From positions 1 to 11,578 of the forward strand of contig CAMEIU010000055.1 of the NCBI GenBank assembly GCA_945918815.1: a stretch of 11,578 nucleotides of DNA, in the 5' to 3' direction. The translations under genes and the position numbers were made by a program. The notes beneath the pieces are model-generated. The model was not told where the DNA came from. It saw only the letters and a program-made list of their open reading frames with translations, and made no database searches. Source of the stretch: an uncultured Clostridia bacterium. Lineage in GTDB: Bacteria; Bacillota; Clostridia; Oscillospirales; Oscillospiraceae. The number at the start of each line of letters is the position of its first letter. The first letter of the stretch is position 1. Shown in pieces: positions 1 through 5,496 of the stretch.

Positions 1-232
1 TCATTTCATAGTCGGAGATAACGCCCTCCCGCAGGGGCCGCATAGCCACCACGTTGCCGGGGGTACGGCCCAGCATATTCCGGGCAGCCGCACCTACCTG
101 CAGGACCTTGCCGTTATTCTTGTCGATGGCGACCACCGAGGGCTCCCGCAGGACGATGCCCTTGCCCTCGGCATAGACCAACACATTGGCCGTGCCAAGA
201 TCAATTCCCAAATCTCTTGAAAGCTTGAACAT
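1..232 (-). CDS. mreB: Rod shape-determining protein MreB, N-terminal fragment
   Basis: Partial gene: 77 codons are visible and the rest runs off the left edge of the window. The start codon at 230-232 is followed by MFKLSRDLGIDLGTANVLVY, the actin-fold phosphate-1 motif (DLGTAN, residues 11-16) typical of MreB. The rest also fits the family: REPSVVAI at about 29-36, a GRTPGNVV segment at about 55-62 and REGVISDYEM at 68-77. MreB polymerises as membrane-associated actin-like filaments that guide lateral cell-wall synthesis, so the cell is probably rod-shaped. A weak ribosome binding site (AGGTG) precedes the start. The gene lies downstream of comF on the same strand across a 130-bp spacer filled with palindromes. 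The paralogue Mbl cannot be fully excluded from this fragment, but the N-terminus reads as MreB. Confidence 0.9.
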   Translation of the reverse strand, partial: MFKLSRDLGIDLGTANVLVYAEGKGIVLREPSVVAIDKNNGKVLQVGAAARNMLGRTPGNVVAMRPLREGVISDYEM

Positions 233-270
233 GGATACACCTACTTTATTATTATCAAAACTCCGCGATT

Positions 271-353
271 CCGGCGGGCGGCATATATGCCGCCCCTACA
301 GAACATTTTTATTAAAACTCTGTAGGGGACGCATAGATGCGTCCCGCAACCGG
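271..353. repeat. Paired palindromes with inverted CCCCTACAG cores
   Basis: The comF-mreB spacer contains a perfect 20-bp palindrome at 276-295 (GGGCGGCATA and its complement) and a 9-bp-arm hairpin at 326-345 (GGGACGCAT, loop AG, ATGCGTCCC). Between them, CCCCTACAGA at 293-302 is exactly complementary to TCTGTAGGGG at 319-328, across an A/T-rich 16-nt centre. The outer ends CCGG-CGGG (271-278) and CCCG...CCGG (343-353) are also complementary. The whole is a symmetric element of about 83 bp that could form a cruciform or a branched RNA. Its core recurs at 3280, 8261 and 10820, so it belongs to a dispersed intergenic repeat family. No coding potential is apparent. Confidence 0.85.
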
Positions 354-362
354 CGTCGCGGT

Positions 363-1031
363 CTACGGTTTCTCATGATCCTGCCGCGTCACGGCCAGGA
401 CGGCGCAGACCAGGTCTCCGCTGCCTGCCAGTTTCAAGGTTTTGCCGCACTCGGACAGGGTGGAGCCGGTGGTCAGCACGTCGTCCACCAGCAGCACCCG
501 CTTGCCGGAAAACCGTTCCGGTTTGTAAGCCCGGTAGACCCCCACCACGTTGGCCCGGCGCTGGGCTGCGCCGGTGGTGCGGGACTGGGCTTTGTTGTCT
601 CTTTTCTTTTCCAGGGTTCGGACCGCTTCCGTCCCCAGCTCCTTCGCCAGGGCCTTTGCCAGAAGCTCCGCCTGGTCATAGCCGCGCTTCCGCTTGCGCC
701 GTTTTCCGCAGGGGACCCAGGAGATCAGGTCATAGGTCCCGTCCAGCTTGTCCCGGACGGAGACGGCCATCCAGCGGCCGAACTGGGCCGCATATGCCTC
801 CCGGCCCTGGAATTTAAAGCGCAGAATGGCGTCCCGGATGGGCGGCTCATAAAAGAACGGGGCGGCGGACCGGGTAAAATACAGCACCTGCCGCGGCGCG
901 CCCTCGTATTCCGGCAGGTTGTAGCCGCACCGGCCGCAGAGGGCCTCCCGGGAATCCTCCAAAATCCGGCCGCAGAGCATGCACTTGGGCGGATAGAGCA
1001 GGTCCAGGACCCAACGGAACACAGAATTCAT
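363..1031 (-). CDS. comF: ComF family phosphoribosyltransferase-like protein (ComFC)
   Basis: The protein has 222 residues, normal for ComFC. A zinc-ribbon-like region holds four cysteines (C17, C20, C32, C35 in the contexts KCMLCG and LCGRCG). The type I phosphoribosyltransferase signature VLLVDDVLTTGST spans about 179-191. ComFC acts in DNA uptake during natural transformation and in processing of single-stranded DNA in firmicutes; its enzymatic reaction is not settled. The start chosen is the ATG at 1029-1031, which overlaps the recD2 stop in an ATGA tetranucleotide and gives a protein beginning just before the zinc region. A longer reading to 1208 would lie within recD2 and adds non-conserved sequence. 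Translation is probably coupled to recD2. The gene alone does not show that the organism is competent. Confidence 0.9.
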   Translation of the reverse strand: MNSVFRWVLDLLYPPKCMLCGRILEDSREALCGRCGYNLPEYEGAPRQVLYFTRSAAPFFYEPPIRDAILRFKFQGREAYAAQFGRWMAVSVRDKLDGTYDLISWVPCGKRRKRKRGYDQAELLAKALAKELGTEAVRTLEKKRDNKAQSRTTGAAQRRANVVGVYRAYKPERFSGKRVLLVDDVLTTGSTLSECGKTLKLAGSGDLVCAVLAVTRQDHEKP

Positions 1032-3235
1032 GCCTCGCTCCCCTGCTGCAGACGCAGCTTCAGGCCGCTGTAGCGGCGGGTCTGGCGGTCGTTGTTGACC
1101 ATGGCGGCCACCACTTCCTCGTTTCCCACCACGATCAGCAGGTCCTTGGCCCGTGTGATGGCGGTGTAGAGGACGCTGCGGGTCAGCAGATACCGGGAGC
1201 CGGACCAAGCCGTCAAAATTACCGCCCGGTACTCGCTGCCCTGGCTCTTGTGGACTGTCATGGCGTAGGCCAGCTCCAGCTCCGAGAGCATGGCGAAGTC
1301 ATATATGGCCTCCCGGTCATCGAAGACCACCGTGACGGTCTCTTCCTGGTGGTCAATGGCGGTGATTTTTCCGATGTCTCCGTTGAAAATCCCCGCGCCG
1401 GAGCCGAGGCCGTCGAGTTTCTTCCATAGTATATCATAGTTGTTCCGGATTTGCATCACACGATCGCCCTCCCGGAACAAAAAATCGCCGTATTTCTTTT
1501 CCTTTTTGCCGGGACTTTCCGGATTCAGCACCGCTTGCAGCTGCCGGTTCAGATTCCGGGTGCCCGCTTCGTTCTTCCGGGTGGGGGACAGGACCTGAAT
1601 GTCGCCCGGCTCGATCCCCATGTTCTTGGGCAGCCGCTGGACGCACAGCTCCTGGATGGTCTGGACCACGGACTCCGCCGTGCGGCGTTTCATAAAGAAA
1701 AAGTCCTTGTTCTTCACCGACAGATCCGGCAGCTGGCCGTGGTTGACGGCGTGGGCGTTCATGACAATCAGGCTCTCCTGGGCCTGGCGGAAAATCTCCG
1801 TCAGCCGGACCGTGGTCGCGGCCCCGCTGCGAATCAGATCGGAGAACAGGTTGCCAGGGCCTACGGAGGGCAGCTGGTCCGGGTCGCCCACCAGAATCAG
1901 GCGGCAGCGTTTGGGCAAAGCCCGCAGGAGAGACTGCATCAGAAGCACGTCCACCATGGAGGTCTCATCCACCACCATGGCGTCCAGCCGCAGGGGGACG
2001 TCCTCGTCGTGGAAGAAGCACATGATCCCGGTCTCCGGGTCGTACTGGGCCTCCAGCAGCCGGTGGATGGTAGAGGCGTCCCGGCCCGTACACTCGCTGA
2101 GCCGCTTGGCCGCCCGGCCTGTGGGGGCCGCCAGCTGGGTGGTCAGCTTCATTTTGTCAAACAGCTGCAAAATGCCGGCCATGGTGGTGGTCTTGCCGGT
2201 GCCGGGGCCGCCGGTGACGATGAGAATCCGGTTCTCCGCCGCCGCCCGGATGGCCTCCAGCTGCTTGCCCGCATAGCGGATATCGGCGTCGGCTTGAATC
2301 TCCGCCAGATACGCATCCAGTTTTTCAGGGGCGTCCGGCGGATTGGTGGCCATTTCCAGAATCCGGTCCGCAATATAGGTTTCGGCCTCATACAGCTCCG
2401 GCACATAGCAGGCCTCCAGGCCAGCCACCGTGTCGGTCACCAGCCGGTCCACGTCCGAGAGCCGCCGGATTCCGTCGTCGATCACGTCCTCGTCGAGACC
2501 CAGCAGGGCCGCCGTGGCTGCGGTCAGCTTGTTCTTTGGAATAAAGGTGTGGCCGTTGTTCTGGTTGAAGGTCAGCTCAAAGAGAATCCCGGCCTCCACC
2601 CTTCGCTCGTCGTCGGCGGCCACCTCCAGCTCCAGGGCAAAGGCGTCCACCACGGGAAAGTCCGCGCCGAAGTAGGGCTGGGTCAGCATATAGGGATCGT
2701 CCTGCAAGGCCTCCACGGCCAGCTCGCCATAGCTCCGGTAGAGCCGCATGGCCAGCTCCGCCGGAAGCCGGTGGGCGGACAGAAATTCAATGAGGCGGCG
2801 CATCCCCACCTGGCGGCGGAAGCTCTCGGAAATCTCCCTGGCCTTGGATGCGGAGATCCCCGGCACCTGAGCCAGCTTCTCCGGCTCATTCTCGATCACG
2901 TCCAAACTTTTTTCGCCGAAGGCGGTGACGATGCGCTGGGCGGTCTTTTCCCCGATGCCCTTGACGGCCCGGGAGGACAGATAGGCCAGGATCTCCCCCG
3001 TGCTCTCCGGCATGAGCCGCTCCAAAAGCTCCGCCTCAAACTGCCGTCCATAGGAGGCATGAGAGGTCCAGTGGCCGGTGATGGAAAGCCGCTCTCCGGC
3101 CACGGTCATGGGAATGGTACCCACCACCGTGACCAGCTCCCCGTCCTGGGATTTCAGCCGCAGCACCGTGTAGCCGTTCTCCTGATTCTGAAACACCACC
3201 GCCGCTACCGTGCCGCAGAGAATCTCCTGTTCCAT
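1028..3235 (-). CDS. recD2: ATP-dependent 5'-3' DNA helicase RecD2 (YrrC-like)
   Basis: A 735-residue superfamily 1B helicase of usual RecD2 length. The N-terminal region (about 1-75) looks like an OB fold and is followed by tandem helix-hairpin-helix motifs (GIGEKTAQ near 93-100, VPGISASKAREI at 124-135), which mark RecD2 rather than the RecBCD subunit. The motor has Walker A GGPGTGKTT (342-350), Walker B VVDE (421-424), motif III GDPDQLPSVG (450-459), an SH3-like insertion around 615-650, motif V TVHKSQGSE (660-668) and motif VI YTAITRAK (690-697). RecD2 proteins unwind DNA 5'-3' and contribute to replication-fork and mismatch-repair-linked processes. The start at 3235 has a GGAG sequence about 10 nt upstream. 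The stop overlaps the comF start. No residues appear to be missing. Confidence 0.96.
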   Translation of the reverse strand: MEQEILCGTVAAVVFQNQENGYTVLRLKSQDGELVTVVGTIPMTVAGERLSITGHWTSHASYGRQFEAELLERLMPESTGEILAYLSSRAVKGIGEKTAQRIVTAFGEKSLDVIENEPEKLAQVPGISASKAREISESFRRQVGMRRLIEFLSAHRLPAELAMRLYRSYGELAVEALQDDPYMLTQPYFGADFPVVDAFALELEVAADDERRVEAGILFELTFNQNNGHTFIPKNKLTAATAALLGLDEDVIDDGIRRLSDVDRLVTDTVAGLEACYVPELYEAETYIADRILEMATNPPDAPEKLDAYLAEIQADADIRYAGKQLEAIRAAAENRILIVTGGPGTGKTTTMAGILQLFDKMKLTTQLAAPTGRAAKRLSECTGRDASTIHRLLEAQYDPETGIMCFFHDEDVPLRLDAMVVDETSMVDVLLMQSLLRALPKRCRLILVGDPDQLPSVGPGNLFSDLIRSGAATTVRLTEIFRQAQESLIVMNAHAVNHGQLPDLSVKNKDFFFMKRRTAESVVQTIQELCVQRLPKNMGIEPGDIQVLSPTRKNEAGTRNLNRQLQAVLNPESPGKKEKKYGDFLFREGDRVMQIRNNYDILWKKLDGLGSGAGIFNGDIGKITAIDHQEETVTVVFDDREAIYDFAMLSELELAYAMTVHKSQGSEYRAVILTAWSGSRYLLTRSVLYTAITRAKDLLIVVGNEEVVAAMVNNDRQTRRYSGLKLRLQQGSEA

Positions 3236-3268
3236 GATATTGCTCCAATTTCTGTGTGTTTTATGAAT

Positions 3269-3357
3269 GCATCCTTGTGCCCCTATAGATCACTCGCAAA
3301 CGGGCAAATTTCAAATCATCCGCGCCAGCGGATACCTTCATTGTCAATTGTCAGTTC
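3269..3357. repeat. Composite intergenic repeat, copy 1
   Basis: Located between the 119-residue gene and recD2. It has three blocks shared with a second copy at 10809-10900. The block at 3334-3358 (reverse complement begins GGAACTGACAATTGACAATG) matches copy 2 at 22 of 25 positions. Next is a hairpin with arms ATCCGC (3318-3323) and GCGGAT (3328-3333), then AAATTTCAAATC (3306-3317). The block GCATCCTTGTGCCCCTATAG (3269-3288) matches copy 2 at 17 of 20. The hairpin arms differ in sequence from copy 2 but both pair perfectly, suggesting that the structure is kept. It starts at the last base of the upstream stop codon. The far-side arm that would pair with 3269-3283 is degraded in this copy. 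Confidence 0.8.
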
Positions 3358-3717
3358 CTATTCTACCACGTTTTCCTGCGGATTGCGACCCTTTTCTGCG
3401 TCTATGTACTCCATCAACCGGTCTCTTTGACAGTATTCCACCCAGGGATACCGTTCCAGCAAGAGGCACATCCGCCCAACTCCCTGCTCCGTCAGGCCGC
3501 AGTCCACGATCACCAGCCGCCCGCCGGTCAGACGGCCGTCCCGCAGCCAGCCGTAGGACCGGATCTTCTGCTCCAGCTCCCCGCCGTCGCCTTCTGCGTA
3601 ACAGAGCGTCACCATGTTCCGGCCGAACACCGGCGCCAGCAGCAGCCCCAACAGGCACCAGAGAATCAGCGCCACCCCCGCCGCCGCCAGAAATACCAGC
3701 AGAATGTCCAACAGCAT
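3358..3717 (-). CDS. Small membrane-anchored protein of unknown function
   Basis: A 119-residue protein that I do not recognise as a named family. Residues 3-31 are a continuous hydrophobic segment (LDILLVFLAAAGVALILWCL onward), which suggests one membrane anchor or uncleaved signal anchor. The remaining 85 residues are soluble and mixed alpha/beta in character. They include GGRLVIVDCGLTEQGVGRM at about 65-83 and three cysteines (C39, C73, C84) besides C21 in the anchor and C96 near the end. The start at 3715-3717 is supported by a strong AGGAGGTGA ribosome binding site at the right distance. It is the first gene of the minus-strand block leading to recD2, comF and mreB, and is divergent from the thiamine operon. 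Codon use matches its neighbours, so it is very likely a real gene. Confidence 0.8.
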   Translation of the reverse strand: MLLDILLVFLAAAGVALILWCLLGLLLAPVFGRNMVTLCYAEGDGGELEQKIRSYGWLRDGRLTGGRLVIVDCGLTEQGVGRMCLLLERYPWVEYCQRDRLMEYIDAEKGRNPQENVVE

Positions 3718-3772
3718 CCGCTCACCTCCTGGGCCATTCTATGCCGGGATGCGCAGGATGGGAACTTTCTTC

Positions 3773-3801
3773 TTGCACAATCCGACCTGTCATGCTATCA
3801 T
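3773..3801 (+). promoter_or_regulatory. Sigma-A-like promoter of the TPP-riboswitch operon
   Basis: TTGCAC at 3773-3778 and TATCAT at 3796-3801 are separated by 17 nt. Transcription would start near 3808, about 20-30 nt before the riboswitch aptamer, which is where a promoter for this leader is required. Inferred from consensus match and position only. Confidence 0.6.
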
Positions 3802-3825
3802 AGGTCCCAGAAACCGCATGGACCA

Positions 3826-3926
3826 GAAAAGTACATAGGGGGGAGCCGCCGGAAGGCGGCTGAGATACGGGCTGAATCCACCCGTGACCCATGGAACCTG
3901 TTGGGTAATGCCATCGTAGGGAAGAT
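3826..3926 (+). ncRNA. TPP riboswitch (THI box) aptamer
   Basis: The leader of ykoE carries the conserved THI-box sequence blocks in order: GGGGAGCC (3840-3847), a P2 helix GCCGCC/GGCGGC closed by GGAA (3845-3860), the invariant TGAGA (3861-3865), a P3 helix ACGGG/CCCGT (3867-3885), ACCCATGGAACCTG (3887-3900) and TAATGCCATCGTAGGGAAG (3906-3924). These blocks bind the aminopyrimidine and pyrophosphate halves of thiamine pyrophosphate. TPP binding normally switches the downstream genes off. The closing P1 helix is poor here: only AAAA (3827-3830) with TTTT (3926-3929) is evident, so the outer limits are approximate. Confidence 0.95.
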
Positions 3927-3941
3927 TTTGCGCGGGAATTG

Positions 3942-3977
3942 TGCGCGGTCGCTCAGCGAAGGCTGTGCGGCTTTTTT
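3942..3977 (+). terminator. Candidate intrinsic terminator of the riboswitch expression platform
   Basis: Downstream of the aptamer, GCGCGG (3943-3948) can pair with CTGTGC (3963-3968) using two G-U pairs. Above it TCGC (3949-3952) pairs with GCGA (3956-3959) around a TCA loop, with a three-base AGG bulge. TTTTTT follows at 3972-3977. This layout fits TPP-dependent premature termination before ykoE. The stem is imperfect, and the ribosome binding site (AAGGAGG, 3984-3990) lies just beyond it, so translational control is an alternative. Confidence 0.5.
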
Positions 3978-3999
3978 ATTTCAAAGGAGGAAACAAACA

Positions 4000-4614
4000 A
4001 TGAAAGCATCCAAATGGGAACTGAAGGACGTCATTATGATGGCGATCCTGGGCGTGGTCTTCGCAGCGGTCTATCTGGCCGTATTCCAGGGCGGTCTGGC
4101 CCTGTCCACCGCCCTGACGCCGGCGGGCCTCTCGGCCTTCGGCTTTGAGATCATCTACGGTGTCTGGTTCATGGCCTCCACCCTGGCGGCCTACATCATC
4201 CGCAAGCCCGGCGTGGCCCTGATCACCGAGATTCTGGCCGCCGCCGTGGAGCTGCTCATGGGCAATTCCGGCAGTCTCACCGTGGTCCTGACCGGCCTGA
4301 TTCAGGGCGCGGGCGCGGAGCTGGCCTTCGCCATCTTCCGCTACAAGAAGTGGAACCTGCTGTCCATGTCCCTGGCCGGTATTCTGTCCGCCCTGTTCAT
4401 CTTCTGCTATGAGCTGTACTATTTAAATTACATCTCCCTGGCCCCCTCCCTGCTCATCGCCCAGCTGGCCGTGCGCTTCATCAGCGCCGTGGTCTTCTCC
4501 GGCATCATCTGCAAGCTGGCAGGCGACGGTCTGGCCAAGACCGGCGTGGTCAAGAGCTATGCCATCGGCGCCAAGGCCGACGTGGGCAAGGTTTATGACG
4601 AGGAGGACGCGTAA
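4000..4614 (+). CDS. ykoE: ECF-type thiamine/HMP importer S component YkoE
   Basis: A 204-residue integral membrane protein of the YkoE family, the substrate-specific component of an energy-coupling-factor transporter for thiamine or its hydroxymethylpyrimidine (HMP) precursor. Hydrophobic segments lie at about 12-32, 48-66, 74-87, 92-112, 122-142 and 148-172, consistent with six membrane helices. The N-terminal KWELKDVIMMAILGVVFAAVY is characteristic of the family. The ATG at 4000-4002 is preceded by AAAGGAGG at 9-10 nt spacing. Reading further upstream would translate through the riboswitch and is rejected. It is the first gene of a four-gene operon under the TPP riboswitch, and its stop codon is immediately followed by the next gene's ATG. 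The riboswitch supports thiamine-related substrate specificity, but thiamine and HMP cannot be told apart from sequence. Confidence 0.92.
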   Translation: MKASKWELKDVIMMAILGVVFAAVYLAVFQGGLALSTALTPAGLSAFGFEIIYGVWFMASTLAAYIIRKPGVALITEILAAAVELLMGNSGSLTVVLTGLIQGAGAELAFAIFRYKKWNLLSMSLAGILSALFIFCYELYYLNYISLAPSLLIAQLAVRFISAVVFSGIICKLAGDGLAKTGVVKSYAIGAKADVGKVYDEEDA

Positions 4615-5496
4615 ATGGAGCATCTGAAAGTCGTTCTGGACTGGTTCCCCAACACCAACCACACCGGCTATCTGCTGGCCCAGAAGCGGGGCTACTTTGC
4701 CGAAGCGGGCCTGGAAGTGGAGATCACCGGCGACGTCCATGGCACCATGGAGCTGCACGGGGGCGACTTCGTCTGCGGCCCGGAAATTGCCATGCTGGAA
4801 TGCCGGGAGCGCGGCATTCCCCTGGTCGGCGTGGCCGTCATGACCCAGAAATGCGATTCCGGCATCGTCTCTTTGAAGGAAGCCGGCATCACCCGTCCCC
4901 GGGAGCTGGAGGGCAAGCGTCTGACCCACTGGACGCCGGCTTGGTTCCACGCAGCCATCCGGCGGATTGTGGAAGCCGACGGCGGCGACTATGACAAGAT
5001 CCATCTGGTGAACCTGGACGTGGGTGACATCGAGGCCACCCTGGGCCATGTGGCCGACGCCACCTGGGTCTATGAGAACTGGGAGAACCAGGTCCTCCTG
5101 GAGGCCGGGAAGGAGATCAACTACTTCAACCTGGGCGACGTGGATTCCATCTTCGACTTCTGCGCGCCGGCCATGGCCGCCACCCAGCAGGTTCTGGAAG
5201 AACGGCCGGAGGCCGTCCGGGCCTTCCTGGGCTGCCTGGACCGGGCTTACCGGGAAGTGGCGGCGGACCCAGTGGGCGCAGTGCTAGAGGTCCGGGACCT
5301 GCTGCCCGCCGATGCCACGGATTCTCTTCTGATCCGCAGCCAGAAGCATCTGGCTCCCATTCTGCTGGACAGCCAGGGCCGCTGGGGCCGCATTGAGGCT
5401 CCGCGCTGGGACCGCATGGCGGATTTCCTGGTGGCGTCCGGCGTCATCTCCCACCGCTTTGACAACGAATACACCAACGACTTTTTCCCCGTATGA
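4615..5496 (+). CDS. NMT1/THI5-like (ThiY-like) protein without signal peptide
   Basis: A 293-residue periplasmic-binding-protein fold of the NMT1/THI5 family, which includes ThiY (pyrimidine-precursor binding protein) and fungal Thi5 (HMP-P synthase). Family features visible are LDWFPNTNHTGYLLAQKRGYF at residues 8-28, GITRPRELEGKRL at 91-103, PEAVRAFL at 198-205 and a C-terminal NEYTNDFFP (284-292). The mature-type sequence begins at residue 5, with no signal peptide and no lipobox cysteine, so the product should be cytoplasmic unless exported in complex. The ATG directly follows the ykoE stop, and GAGGAGGA inside the end of ykoE serves as ribosome binding site, so no hidden upstream signal-peptide start exists in this frame. 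From a remembered alignment with yeast Thi5, the PLP lysine and suicide histidine positions read Gly and Ala, arguing against HMP-P synthase. The role is probably binding or handing on a thiamine precursor; this is inference. Confidence 0.85.
   Translation: MEHLKVVLDWFPNTNHTGYLLAQKRGYFAEAGLEVEITGDVHGTMELHGGDFVCGPEIAMLECRERGIPLVGVAVMTQKCDSGIVSLKEAGITRPRELEGKRLTHWTPAWFHAAIRRIVEADGGDYDKIHLVNLDVGDIEATLGHVADATWVYENWENQVLLEAGKEINYFNLGDVDSIFDFCAPAMAATQQVLEERPEAVRAFLGCLDRAYREVAADPVGAVLEVRDLLPADATDSLLIRSQKHLAPILLDSQGRWGRIEAPRWDRMADFLVASGVISHRFDNEYTNDFFPV

Noticed and set aside
1032..1208. Longer comF reading with 59 extra N-terminal residues
   Set aside because: The extension lies inside recD2 in another frame, is low-complexity and non-conserved, and the ATGA overlap gives a better start.
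1451..3430. Long plus-strand open frame of 659 codons opposite recD2
   Set aside because: It is antisense to a clear helicase gene in a GC-rich genome, has no recognisable domain, and its composition mirrors the opposite-strand codons.
3736..3764. Minus-strand promoter TTCCCA-17-TAGAAT for the 119-residue gene
   Set aside because: Its predicted start site would fall inside the ribosome binding site at 3725-3730, and the -35 hexamer is poor.
3427..3999. Upstream extension of ykoE to give a 395-residue protein
   Set aside because: It would translate through the promoter and TPP riboswitch and the antisense of the 119-residue gene; the ATG at 4000 has a strong ribosome binding site and gives the normal family length.
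4615..5496. HMP-P synthase (Thi5-type suicide enzyme) as function
   Set aside because: By remembered alignment, the PLP lysine and reactive histidine positions are Gly and Ala and the cysteine-rich motif is only partly kept, so I do not assign the enzyme activity.
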